From NCBI RefSeq assembly GCF_036492835.1, contig NZ_AP025315.1, positions 186,001-250,000 of the forward strand: 64,000 nt of DNA, read 5' to 3'. Position 1 is the stretch's first letter. The number at the start of each line of letters is the position of its first letter. The stretch is from Fulvitalea axinellae (lineage in GTDB: Bacteria; Bacteroidota; Bacteroidia; Cytophagales; Cyclobacteriaceae). The position numbers and the translations under genes were made by a program. The notes under the pieces are model-generated. The model was not told the DNA's origin, made no database searches, and was given only the letters and a program-made list of their open reading frames with translations. Shown piece after piece: positions 18,100 through 27,057 of the stretch.

Positions 18100-19740
18100 A
18101 TGTTTGAGCGAGAACCATTCCGTAAAAAAACCGAAAGGAGATCCGTAGCCGGAACGGAAAGTGTCGCTAAGCTTCCGCCCGCAACAGATTTTCCGCCGAT
18201 TCAATGCGCCATGCTGGAAATGCCCCAGGAGGAATGGTACGGTAACCGCTTCGCCACGCCTGATCGCAAAAGGCGCTTTCTGCGCACCAACCTCCGCCGG
18301 GCAATCCTTGTGCCCGCTTCGGGAACCTACCCTCACCTGACCATAGACATTGACGACGTAAACCACAAACAAAAACGCCGTACTGTCACTCTGCATATCA
18401 GCCGTATGCATTATTCCAAATCAAAAACGGCAGAGCGAATTTTCTATGCGGAAGACCCGAAAACGGGGGCCTTTGTCACTGAACAAAACTCACCCGAAGC
18501 CGAACACGCCACCCAAGAAGCCAACGCTTGGTTGCGCAAAGCGAAAATAGGTTTTGTATTGCAAACGGAAGCGTCCATCCCCGCATTGCCGGGTACGCCC
18601 AAGGTACGAGTGTCCGCCGTAACTGACACTGATCTGCCAAAAACGGATTCAACTTCCTCTTTGCCTCTGGAAGAAGGGCTAAAACTCCTGACCGTAAGCG
18701 ATTCCGGTTCGGGGTCCTCCATCAGCCTTTCCCCCGAACCTTCGCCGTCAATGGCAAAAAAGAGAAAGAAACGGAAAAAGAAACCGGACCGGGCCGCTTT
18801 GAGAGATTTCTTCGACGAACAGGAGCTTGAGGAAAACATCAAGTTCGGGAACCTGATGGAGCGTTACGGCGTGGAAGACCTTTCCCAACTGCCTGACGGG
18901 CCCTTCGATTATTTTTTAGAGATGGAAACGCTGATCGTAAGGCATATTTCCGAAAAAATCACCGCACTGTTCCAAAAGTCCAGAACCGTTGGAAAAGGCT
19001 ATTCCGCCGAAACGCTCCGACAAAAACTGGGGGACAAGGCAAAAGGCAAAAAGCTTCCGCCAGACCAATTCGCCAAAAGTTTAACGGACCGGATGGCGAC
19101 ACCCGTCATTCCCAACTTTTCGGAATACCGCATGAGTGACCTGATTCCCGACAGTATCCGCACAGCGGGCGAGCCTACTCCCGAACAACGAGACTTGTTC
19201 CTATACGCCCTGCGCGTTATGGCCAATGTCTACAGTATCCTTCTTATGCACCACCGCGCCCACGAAATACACGACAACACCAAAACGCTTTCGGCGCATT
19301 TTACACATTCGGCCAGTAAGCTTTCAAGCGTATTTTTCCTGAAAATGTCGGCGAATTTTTGCCCGAAAATAGACTTGAGTTGGGACGGTTCCGAAACTTA
19401 TAGCGTTACCTCTCTTATGGAAAATCCGAAATCCATCGACGCTGAAGCTTATAGGTTGGAAGAACATTGGGACACGGTCACTTCCGACGTAAAAGAAGTT
19501 TTCGACGAAATGACATGGGCCATAAACGCCATGTATTCCCTTCCGCCCGAGGCTATAAGCGAATTGGACAGGCAAGCCGGCTCTATCAGTATTTCCACCC
19601 AAGAAGAAGTAACCGCCGCCGTAGCCGATAAAGGCACTCCGAAAGAAGCTAAAATGGAACGGTTCACCATTGAGCTCAACAAACAAATAAGCATGCTCAG
19701 GCAGGCTCTTGAAAGAACCGGCCCCCAAGCCACCACGTAG
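18100..19740 (+). CDS. Orphan protein A1 (MF-basic leader, PIQ motif, Lys/Arg linker); paralogue of the gene at 50275
   Basis: A 546-residue product from ATG 18100. Earlier in-frame starts exist at 17992 and 18079, but this one gives the MF start shared with the three other orphans. The leader reaches PPIQCAM (Gln35). Residues about 60-170 form a conserved module with RRAILVPAS and PHLTIDID (78-85). A Ser/Pro-rich stretch leads to a nearly pure Lys/Arg run (AKKRKKRKKK, about 219-228). The C-terminal half is helical (MSDLIPDSIRTAG, ALRVMANVYSILLMHHRAHEI). The order of modules and many residues match the product of 50275-52056, so they are true paralogues. There is no signal peptide. Function is unknown; a cargo protein of a contractile injection system is a guess. 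Confidence 0.72.
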   Translation: MFEREPFRKKTERRSVAGTESVAKLPPATDFPPIQCAMLEMPQEEWYGNRFATPDRKRRFLRTNLRRAILVPASGTYPHLTIDIDDVNHKQKRRTVTLHISRMHYSKSKTAERIFYAEDPKTGAFVTEQNSPEAEHATQEANAWLRKAKIGFVLQTEASIPALPGTPKVRVSAVTDTDLPKTDSTSSLPLEEGLKLLTVSDSGSGSSISLSPEPSPSMAKKRKKRKKKPDRAALRDFFDEQELEENIKFGNLMERYGVEDLSQLPDGPFDYFLEMETLIVRHISEKITALFQKSRTVGKGYSAETLRQKLGDKAKGKKLPPDQFAKSLTDRMATPVIPNFSEYRMSDLIPDSIRTAGEPTPEQRDLFLYALRVMANVYSILLMHHRAHEIHDNTKTLSAHFTHSASKLSSVFFLKMSANFCPKIDLSWDGSETYSVTSLMENPKSIDAEAYRLEEHWDTVTSDVKEVFDEMTWAINAMYSLPPEAISELDRQAGSISISTQEEVTAAVADKGTPKEAKMERFTIELNKQISMLRQALERTGPQATT

Positions 19741-19752
19741 CCATTTACATTA

Positions 19753-20370
19753 TTACTTCCATTCAGACTTTAAATGCGGAAACGAGCGCTTGAGTTTCTT
19801 TTTCGTTTGTTCCAGCATAAAGGAATTTCCCTGTTTAAGATAAAAATCACGCTCGAATATAAACTGCGCCTTCTCCATGTCTTTATGGGGAAAATTTCCA
19901 ACCTCTGTCGCTTCAAAATAGAGTTTGTAACTCGCTTGCATCAATTTCTCGCTTATTCTCCAATGTGGACTTCGCAAAACCTTTCTGGCTATTTCAAGCA
20001 CAAATTCGAAAAGCTTCTGCTCGTCCCTGTTACCCGTAGGCACATATTCTTGCTCCAACAACAAAAGCGTGTCAATATACAAGGGATGATTCCTGTATTC
20101 ATTATCCAATAACACAACCAATGCTTTCTCATCCCGGGTACGGATTCTCTTTTCCTCCTCTTGCGCCACCAATTTATTAGCGTCGCTTTTTTCCTTCAGC
20201 AAATTCCAGCCATAACGAGCCAATACAAAACCGCCAATGGCGAGAAACACATAAACGTTAAAGTGTTTCGGAAAAACAAGATAGACTCCGTAAGCCGCCA
20301 CAAAAATCCCCGAAAACAAAATCAAAAAACGAATCGTATGCCCTTTAGGCCCTTTCCTCAACTCTTCCAT
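19753..20370 (-). CDS. Small membrane protein with cytoplasmic helical domain
   Basis: A 205-residue protein. Two membrane segments lie near the N-terminus (about 14-31, IRFLILFSGIFVAAYGVYLV, and 39-56, VYVFLAIGGFVLARYGW), followed by a charged coiled-coil-like stretch (KEKSDANKLVAQEEEKRIR) and a helical soluble domain. I do not recognise the family. It converges on the orphan gene A1 with only 12 bp between the stops, so no direct operon link exists. Confidence 0.65.
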   Translation of the reverse strand: MEELRKGPKGHTIRFLILFSGIFVAAYGVYLVFPKHFNVYVFLAIGGFVLARYGWNLLKEKSDANKLVAQEEEKRIRTRDEKALVVLLDNEYRNHPLYIDTLLLLEQEYVPTGNRDEQKLFEFVLEIARKVLRSPHWRISEKLMQASYKLYFEATEVGNFPHKDMEKAQFIFERDFYLKQGNSFMLEQTKKKLKRSFPHLKSEWK

Positions 20371-20726
20371 TCCCTAAAAATTCCTAATAGTCATCAATAA
20401 AAAACTCAATTACAAGATTTGGAAAAGAATGGGAATATGCAAGATATAACCCGAGAGTTTACCCGAATCCAAGGTTATCATACACAGAGAATGGGAGGCC
20501 TTGGGAAGTGTCGCCAACTAGTTTGAAAGGCATCTTCTCGAAGAAAAAAATAGGCTTTTGAGTTATTCGTAAAACACATAATCGATAATCTCATATTATG
20601 CTATGAATCAAAATTTTATCTCTTTCTTACGGGTTCCGAGAAATCTATAAACTTCGGAGAGAAATGTATAAATGAGTGTAATCGAATTCGCCCACCTTTG
20701 TAATATCGAAAACAAAAATAAACGCT
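20371..20726. other. Intergenic region upstream of the SDR gene
   Basis: About 356 bp with no supportable gene. CACCTTTG at 20693-20700, 26 bp before the SDR start, is one base from the Bacteroidota -7 consensus TAnnTTTG, but no TTTG box sits at the expected upstream distance. Nothing else was recognised. Confidence 0.4.
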
Positions 20727-21536
20727 ATGTCAAAGACAGTAATCATCACCGGCGCTTCTACCGGATTCGGTAAAGTGACAGCCAAAAAATTCCAGGCCGA
20801 AGGTTGGAACGTAGTGGCCACCATGCGTAGCCCTGAAAAAGAAACGGAGCTAAACCAACTGGACAATGTCCTGGTTTGCAAGATGGACGTAACAGAGGAA
20901 GCCAGCGTACACCAAGCCTTGGCTTTGGCCACCGAAAAGTTCGGAAGCGTTGACGCGTTGGTCAACAACGCCGGTTACGGAGCATTGGGCGTTTTGGAAG
21001 GCGCCAGCGAAGAAGCCGTCCGCAGGCAGTTTGAAGTAAACGTATTCGGACTGATAAAGGTGACTCAAGCCACCATTCCTATTATGCGCGAGCAAGGTTC
21101 GGGCGTTATCGTAAACATATCATCCGTCGGCGGTCGTTTGGCCTTCCCTTACTTCTCTCTTTATCATTCCTCGAAGTTCGCAGTCGAAGGGCTTACCGAA
21201 TCGCTACAATACGAACTGAATCCGTTGGGAATAAAGATGAAAATTGTGGAACCGGGCGCTTACAAAACCGATTTCGCCACCCGCTCGCTGGATATTTACG
21301 GAAAAGGACCCGAAGCCTACCATCAGGCCTTCGATGAGTTTATGGCCTTTATGTCCAACCTGAACTCAAGCCAGAACATCTCGGAAGTGGCGGACGCCAT
21401 ATTCAAGGCTTCGACGGACGACAGCGACCAACTGCGGTACGTTGTTGGCGCAGATGCGGAACAATATATCGAAACAGCCAAAGAACTTGGTACCGAAGGA
21501 TTCATAAAAATGATCCGTGACCGGATGAAGGGCTAA
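20727..21536 (+). CDS. Short-chain dehydrogenase/reductase (classical SDR)
   Basis: A 269-residue cytoplasmic oxidoreductase with a Rossmann fold. The cofactor loop TGASTGFG (TGxxxGxG) lies at about 8-15. The NNAGYGALG motif follows at about 80. The catalytic Ser is in VNISSVGGR and the YxxxK pair in YHSSKFAVEG. The Arg in VATMRSPEK at the end of strand 2 favours NADP(H). It is related to the subgroup that modifies carbonyl or alcohol groups of small molecules; the substrate cannot be predicted. It is a single-gene unit followed by a strong terminator hairpin. Confidence 0.93.
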   Translation: MSKTVIITGASTGFGKVTAKKFQAEGWNVVATMRSPEKETELNQLDNVLVCKMDVTEEASVHQALALATEKFGSVDALVNNAGYGALGVLEGASEEAVRRQFEVNVFGLIKVTQATIPIMREQGSGVIVNISSVGGRLAFPYFSLYHSSKFAVEGLTESLQYELNPLGIKMKIVEPGAYKTDFATRSLDIYGKGPEAYHQAFDEFMAFMSNLNSSQNISEVADAIFKASTDDSDQLRYVVGADAEQYIETAKELGTEGFIKMIRDRMKG

Positions 21537-21543
21537 CCCAAAC

Positions 21544-21594
21544 CGATAGCCATAAACCGAAAATAATGCGCTCGGTTTGTGGCTATCGTTTTTC
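21544..21594 (+). terminator. Rho-independent terminator after the SDR gene
   Basis: CGATAGCCATAAACCGA (21544-21560) pairs with TCGGTTTGTGGCTATCG (21572-21588), 16 of 17 positions, around an 11-base loop. TTTTTC follows. It starts 7 bp after the SDR stop. Confidence 0.9.
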
Positions 21595-21697
21595 TTTACG
21601 ATAATACGTTTGGGCTTCCCATAAAACAGCCCACACGAAAACGCCTAACCATCCGTTATCCGGAGAAGGACCCTAATAAGGAAAACCGCAAATTAAA

Positions 21698-22609
21698 ATG
21701 GCCCATAAGAACCTTTTGAGCATAACTAGCCTGTCGGAACTCAACGACTTATTGGGCTGTCCCAAACCCAAACACCCGTTGGTCAACTTGATACGTATTC
21801 AGGATTTTAAGGATTGTGCTTTTCCGGTTAACACTTCGGTGAATTTGGCTTTTTATTGCGTATCGCTGAAAAAATGTACGGGCAGATTAGCCTATGGCAG
21901 AAGCTATTATGATTTCTCCGAAGGCACATTGACATTTTTCGCGCCCAACCAGACCATTTCCCTGCAGAATAGCGCAACGCAGGCAGAAGGCTGGATGCTT
22001 TGTTTTCATCCCGATTTGGTATATAATTCCCCCTTTGCAAAGAAACTGGACAGTTACCGTTTCTTCGATTACGATTCAAACGAAGCCTTACACGTTTCGG
22101 ACGATGAGAAAAGAATTATTGAGGCGTCTTTTAAAAACATCAAACGCGAATACAGCCAAAACATAGACCAACACACCGGCGAACTGATTCTGAGCAACAT
22201 CGAACTGTTGCTCAACTACTGCAACAGGTTTTACGACCGACAATTCCTAACCCGGAAAAAGGTGAATTCCGATACTGTGGCCAAGTTCGAAAATCTACTT
22301 AAAACATATTTCTCGCAAAAAGACCTGATAGAAAAAGGCTTGCCTTCGGTTAAACACTTTGCCGACGAATTAAGCTTTTCGCCAAACTACCTTTCCGATT
22401 TACTGACTCGGTACACCGGAAAGTCCACACAGGAACACATCCATCTGCAACTAATCGAAAGAGCGAAATCGGAGCTCTTGGGAAGTGACAAGACAATCGG
22501 TGAAATCGCTTATGATCTTGGCTTCGAATACCCTTCGCACTTCACTAAGATATTCAAACACAAAACCGGCGTTTCCCCTAGCCGTTACCGAACCATTCGG
22601 GAAATGTAA
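21698..22609 (+). CDS. AraC-family transcriptional regulator
   Basis: A 303-residue protein. The N-terminal 180 residues resemble an AraC-type cupin ligand-binding domain (GTLTFFAPNQTI). The C-terminal 100 residues hold two helix-turn-helix motifs: VKHFADELSFSPNYLSDLL and IGEIAYDLGFEYPSHFTKIF, ending with the typical KHKTGVSPSRYR. It probably regulates a nearby gene, and the SDR gene just upstream on the same strand is the obvious candidate because SDR-AraC pairs are frequent in Bacteroidota. Its end is only 8 bp from the converging response-regulator gene. Confidence 0.92.
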   Translation: MAHKNLLSITSLSELNDLLGCPKPKHPLVNLIRIQDFKDCAFPVNTSVNLAFYCVSLKKCTGRLAYGRSYYDFSEGTLTFFAPNQTISLQNSATQAEGWMLCFHPDLVYNSPFAKKLDSYRFFDYDSNEALHVSDDEKRIIEASFKNIKREYSQNIDQHTGELILSNIELLLNYCNRFYDRQFLTRKKVNSDTVAKFENLLKTYFSQKDLIEKGLPSVKHFADELSFSPNYLSDLLTRYTGKSTQEHIHLQLIERAKSELLGSDKTIGEIAYDLGFEYPSHFTKIFKHKTGVSPSRYRTIREM

Positions 22610-22617
22610 GCAGGCTA

Positions 22618-23376
22618 TTAGAACAACCTGTGCGTATTGATCATATTAATGAACTTTTCGCGTTGCCCTTTGCTTATTGTCAGCCTGTTCTCACCTACAA
22701 ACACTTCGTTTCCTTTTACCTTATCCACCTTCTCCACATTCACAATAAAGGAGCGGTGAATGCGCTGAAAAGAGTTTGAGGGGAGAATTTCCTCCAACCG
22801 GCTCAACGATTGCAAAGTAATCACCGACTGCGTCTTTGTCACTATTTTCACATATTCCCGCAAGCTCTCGATATACAGGATTTCTTTCAGCACTACCTTA
22901 ATAATGTTTTTGTCCGATTTCACAAAGAAGTACTCGGCGCCATTCGGACTTAACGGTTCGGCTTCTTTTCTTTCCGCAGTTCGCTTGTCATCGTTTCTGA
23001 AACATTCGGGAGCAATAATCTCCAACGCCTTATATATCGCCTTAAAAAAACGGTCAAACTCTACCGGCTTTAACAGGTAATCCACCACGTCGAGCTCGTA
23101 GCTCTCCACCGCATAGCTGGAATACGCCGTGATCAGAATCGTCACCGGCGGATTGCGCAACATCCTTAGAAAATCGATTCCCGTAAGGTTGGGCATCTCA
23201 ATGTCAAGCAAAAGCAGATCGACCTGTTCGCGGTCAATCACCTCTTTCGCCTCGATAATATTCGAGCACTCGCCCACAATTTCAAGAGCCGGGATCTTTC
23301 TGATATACGCTCCGACAAGTTCTCTCGAAAGCTTCTCATCGTCTACCAACAGGCATTTTATCTTACGCTGTTCCAT
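22618..23376 (-). CDS. LytTR-family response regulator
   Basis: A 252-residue protein. The receiver domain (1-125) has Asp12-Asp13 acidic pair residues, phosphoacceptor Asp58 in LLLLDIEMPN and Lys in YLLKPVEF. The C-terminal LytTR DNA-binding domain (about 145-250) carries EILYIESLREYVKI and FQRIHRSFIVN. The chosen ATG at 23376 overlaps the kinase stop codon (TGATG), a sign of translational coupling; a GTG lies one codon earlier. It partners the kinase encoded just upstream. Confidence 0.95.
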   Translation of the reverse strand: MEQRKIKCLLVDDEKLSRELVGAYIRKIPALEIVGECSNIIEAKEVIDREQVDLLLLDIEMPNLTGIDFLRMLRNPPVTILITAYSSYAVESYELDVVDYLLKPVEFDRFFKAIYKALEIIAPECFRNDDKRTAERKEAEPLSPNGAEYFFVKSDKNIIKVVLKEILYIESLREYVKIVTKTQSVITLQSLSRLEEILPSNSFQRIHRSFIVNVEKVDKVKGNEVFVGENRLTISKGQREKFINMINTHRLF

Positions 23377-24428
23377 CACATTAGCTTTATGCTTAGGCTT
23401 ACTTTAAACTCCCCGTTTTTCGTATCGATTTGCAACGAGTGTTTATTCGGATAATTCAATTCCAACTGGCGTTTTGAATTCACAATGCCTTCGCCCGTTT
23501 CCCTTTCCAAACCGGCGCGGGCCCCATTTCCGCAAGTATTCGCAACCGTAAAAATCAGTTCCTCTTCTTCGACAAAACCCGAAACGCTGATCCATCCCTT
23601 GGGATTGGAATCCAAATCAGAGTGTTTAAAAGCGTTTTCCACGAAATTGATCAAAACCAATGGAGCGATTTGGCAGGACGACCTTACATCCTCGAAATAA
23701 ACGTCCACATTCCACTCGTTTCGTCTTTCGATCAATTGCATTTCCACATATTGGCTTATAAACCAAAAATCTTTTGACAGCGGAACTCTGGTTTTGTCGC
23801 ATTCCGTCAACATATAACGCATAAGATTAGACAGCTTCGTAACGGTAGTCGCCGCCATCGGATCGTTTTGGAAGGCCAACGAATAAATGTTGTTCAACGC
23901 GTTGAATAAGAAGTGCGGATTGATTCTCGCCTTTAGGAACTGCAGTTCGTGTTTCAGTCTTTCTTTCTCCAAAATCAGCATTTGCTTCTCCATAGTCCGG
24001 GCTTCCATTGCGTTTACCAAGTGAATGGCGTAAACGAAAAAGAATGTCCACATCGGGCCCAACATCCAAGCGTCAAAACCCTGCAACCGTTCGAGGTCAT
24101 AACCCGGAAGCAACGGGTTCAATTCCAACCATAAAAAAAGCACAAAGGTGATCACATAAACTGGGAATATGATATGGGACCTCTTCTTCTTGAAACGAAG
24201 TATGGTAAAGTACGCTCCATAAAAACAGACTAATTGAACCAATATAAAATAGGTGGACAACGAAAGTCCCCGAGCTACGCCGTAAGCCAGCACCGTGTCC
24301 CTTACCGAGAATGTCCCTGTAACCAACCATAATATTAAGTGGTAAAAGACATCTCTTCTCTTTTGAATAAATTCCCGCATTTGCCGTGATTTTCCGCTAA
24401 TGAAGTAATCTCTTTTCACTATTTCCAA
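23376..24428 (-). CDS. LytS/YehU-type membrane sensor histidine kinase
   Basis: A 350-residue kinase. Four hydrophobic segments lie in the first 145 residues (for example LILWLVTGTFSV, YFILVQLVCFYGAYF, IIFPVYVITFVLFLWL, MWTFFFVYAIHLV), followed by a coiled stretch. The His_kinase-type phosphorylation motif ARINPHFLFNALNNIYSL places the phosphoacceptor at His172. The ATP-binding region has VLINFVENAFKHS (N box) and a glycine-containing loop GEGIVNSKRQLEL. It is coupled to the LytTR regulator. The pair diverges from an RND efflux operon across about 200 bp, so it may control that pump. Confidence 0.94.
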   Translation of the reverse strand: MEIVKRDYFISGKSRQMREFIQKRRDVFYHLILWLVTGTFSVRDTVLAYGVARGLSLSTYFILVQLVCFYGAYFTILRFKKKRSHIIFPVYVITFVLFLWLELNPLLPGYDLERLQGFDAWMLGPMWTFFFVYAIHLVNAMEARTMEKQMLILEKERLKHELQFLKARINPHFLFNALNNIYSLAFQNDPMAATTVTKLSNLMRYMLTECDKTRVPLSKDFWFISQYVEMQLIERRNEWNVDVYFEDVRSSCQIAPLVLINFVENAFKHSDLDSNPKGWISVSGFVEEEELIFTVANTCGNGARAGLERETGEGIVNSKRQLELNYPNKHSLQIDTKNGEFKVSLSIKLM

Positions 24429-24625
24429 TAATTTCTACCAATCGATGTAATTCATAAGCGAGCGCCCCATTATTCCCTACGAATGGAAAATCAACACTTA
24501 AAAACACGCTCCATTGCATTTTAAGGCGCATTCGCCACGAGATTCCCGTTGGCCGTAGATTTTTTTTGACTTCGCTTCACAACACCTTGATATTCGGCCC
24601 CATCAACTAATACAAGGCCAAGCCT

Positions 24626-25969
24626 ATGAAGAAAATTCTCATCATCGCCATTATATGCGCAAGTTCCCTCACCCGAGCCGTCTCGCAAACCCAAGCGCCA
24701 TCAAGCTTGCGGGATTGCCTGAAAATAGCCTTGGAAAGAAGCCACTCCGTGGCCAAAGCGGAACTCGAAACCGAAAAAGCGGAACAAAAGATAAAAGAAA
24801 CGCTAAGCTCAGGCCTCCCTCAAATCGAAGGGCAAGCCTCCGTTATAAATAACCTTCGCGTGCCAGTCACCATGATGCCCGGCGAACTGGTGGGTGCTTC
24901 CGGAGTGGTTCCCGTCGCTATGGGAACCAAGTACACTGGCGAAGCGTATGCCCAAGCTACCCAATTGCTTTACAGCCACGATTTCTGGATAGGCGTCAAA
25001 GCCAGCAAGAAAGCCAAAGAGCTGTACAAAATCCAAAAAGCCCGAACCGTAGAAGAGGTAATATACCAAATCGCGGGAGCGTATTACAAATGGCTCAGGT
25101 TCGGCGACCAAGCAGACGCCCTCAAAGACAATATCGAGAAAATGGAAAAGGTCATCAAAGCCCAACACGGCTTTACCCAACAAGGCCTGGCCCATAAACT
25201 TGACGAAAACCGGCTGAAGGTAAAACTATCGAACCTAAACGTAAGCAGAAACGAGTTGCTAACGGCCGAAGCCACGCAACTCAACCTAATCAAACTGTAT
25301 ATGGGGCTTAGGACCACCGAGTCTCTGAACCTTCAAAAAGAACCCATGGGTGCCGAAGGCCTCGTTCTGCAGCCATTGCTAGACGAACCTGACTTCTCAA
25401 AACGGCCAGACATCAGGCTTTTGAAAAAACAGTTCGAACTCAAGGAGCTTGAGAAACAATCGATTGCCGCCAAGTATTATCCCAGCTTGGTTGCGGTCGG
25501 CAATCTCAAGACCCAAGCGCAAAGGGAGGAGTTTAACATTTTCGGTGACCGGAAATGGTTCTCCTCATCCTTTGTCGGGATCCAACTCAACATTCCCATC
25601 TTCGACGGGATGAAAAAAAGGGCCCAATCCAAACAAGTAAAAATCGAAATCGAACAACTGGGACACGACCTTCAGTTCGCCGGCCAATCGGCCAATGTCG
25701 AGATCCAAAACGCCAAGCGACAACTTAGGGACGCTTACCAAAACGTTTTGGCCCAAAAAGAAAATCTCCGTCTGGCAGAAGACGTATTCACGCAAACAGA
25801 AGCCCGATACAAGGCCCAAGTAGCCTCGCTCACCGACCTGCTGAACGCTGAAGTCACCCTTCGGGAATCCCAAAACTCCCTTTACAGCCAAAACCTCAAG
25901 CTCAAGGAAGCCGGCTTGGATGTGCTGAAAGCCGAAGGCCGGCTTACGACTCTTGTAGAAACCCCCTAA
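24626..25969 (+). CDS. TolC-like outer-membrane efflux protein
   Basis: A 447-residue outer-membrane channel with a signal peptide (1-20, ending AVSQ). It has the duplicated coiled-coil pattern of the OEP family: LRDCLKIALERSHSV near the N-terminus, long helices with Ala/Gln/Glu-rich heptads, and DAYQNVLAQKENLRLAEDVFTQTEARYKAQVASLTDLLNAE near the end. It forms the exit duct of the RND pump encoded by the next two genes, starting the operon with 19 bp to the adaptor gene. Confidence 0.95.
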   Translation: MKKILIIAIICASSLTRAVSQTQAPSSLRDCLKIALERSHSVAKAELETEKAEQKIKETLSSGLPQIEGQASVINNLRVPVTMMPGELVGASGVVPVAMGTKYTGEAYAQATQLLYSHDFWIGVKASKKAKELYKIQKARTVEEVIYQIAGAYYKWLRFGDQADALKDNIEKMEKVIKAQHGFTQQGLAHKLDENRLKVKLSNLNVSRNELLTAEATQLNLIKLYMGLRTTESLNLQKEPMGAEGLVLQPLLDEPDFSKRPDIRLLKKQFELKELEKQSIAAKYYPSLVAVGNLKTQAQREEFNIFGDRKWFSSSFVGIQLNIPIFDGMKKRAQSKQVKIEIEQLGHDLQFAGQSANVEIQNAKRQLRDAYQNVLAQKENLRLAEDVFTQTEARYKAQVASLTDLLNAEVTLRESQNSLYSQNLKLKEAGLDVLKAEGRLTTLVETP

Positions 25970-25988
25970 GACCGAAAGCAACTGAGAC

Positions 25989-27041
25989 ATGAAAAAGAAA
26001 ATAATAAACATCGGCGTCGCCGCCACATTGATCGCCGCCTCGGGGTGGAAGCTTTACAGCAATATGGATGCACAGGCGCAAGTAACGGAGTTTGTATCTC
26101 GCAGAACAATAAAATTCCCCGTGAAAACAGCCATCGCCAAATACAAGGAACTGGCCAAAGCGCTAAAATCCGAAGGCCGGATACATCCGTTCAAAGAGTT
26201 GGCCCTCAAATCCGAAACCATCGGTAAGGTATCAAGGATCTACAAGAAAAAAGGTGATTGGGTAAAACAAGGCGACTTGATCCTCCAAACGGAGAATAGT
26301 TCCTTGTATGCCAGATTGCTCGCCGCCGAAGCCAATCACAAACAAAACAAACACGACCTGTCCAGATACGAAGAACTTTTCAGACAGGAAGCCATCACCC
26401 AACAACAGCTTGAGCAAGCGCAAGTGAAAGCGATAATGGCCGAATCGGAATGGGTAATGGCCAAGAAAAGGTATCAAGACTCAAGAATCACCGCCCCTAT
26501 CGACGGCATGATCAACGAGGATTACTTCGAAGTGGGCGAATTGCTCGCCAACGGGGCGCCAGTCTGCGACTTGGTTAACAACAGTCAGGTGAAACTCAAA
26601 GTAAAACTCGCCGAGCAGGAAATAAACAGAATTTCCGAAGGCCAAACCGTAAGGGTTAAGGTCCCGCTCTTCCCTGACGAAACTATCAATGCGGAAGTAC
26701 TCACTGTCGCCGTCAAAGCCGATGACGCATACCGTTATGAAGTTGTAATACTTATCCAAAACCCTGAAGGGAAACTCCGTTCGGGCATGTTCGCATCCTG
26801 CGAATTCGATTTCGAACCACAACGAACGCTCGTCATTCCCCGAGAGGCGCTGGTGGACGGTTTCAAATCACCGAAGGTCTATGTTTATGAGAACGGCAAA
26901 GTCAAGATGCGGAAAATAACCGTGAGGCCGGAAAGGTTCGGCGACGACGTGGCCGTGACCAACGGCCTGCGCGAAGGCCAATCGGTCGTAACTGACGGCA
27001 TTTTTAACCTGAAAGACGGCATGGACGTCGAAAAAATCTGA
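25989..27041 (+). CDS. RND efflux periplasmic adaptor (membrane fusion protein)
   Basis: A 350-residue HlyD/AcrA-type adaptor. The N-terminal hydrophobic helix (about 5-20) is a membrane anchor or signal. The lipoyl half-motifs LALKSETIGKVSRIYKKKGD and APIDGMINEDYFEVGE flank a coiled-coil hairpin (LAAEANHKQNKHDLSRYEEL to VMAKKRYQDS). Beta-barrel and membrane-proximal domains follow. It connects the TolC-like channel with the inner-membrane RND transporter 16 bp downstream. Confidence 0.95.
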   Translation: MKKKIINIGVAATLIAASGWKLYSNMDAQAQVTEFVSRRTIKFPVKTAIAKYKELAKALKSEGRIHPFKELALKSETIGKVSRIYKKKGDWVKQGDLILQTENSSLYARLLAAEANHKQNKHDLSRYEELFRQEAITQQQLEQAQVKAIMAESEWVMAKKRYQDSRITAPIDGMINEDYFEVGELLANGAPVCDLVNNSQVKLKVKLAEQEINRISEGQTVRVKVPLFPDETINAEVLTVAVKADDAYRYEVVILIQNPEGKLRSGMFASCEFDFEPQRTLVIPREALVDGFKSPKVYVYENGKVKMRKITVRPERFGDDVAVTNGLREGQSVVTDGIFNLKDGMDVEKI

Positions 27042-27057
27042 CACGGCAAGAAAGCGT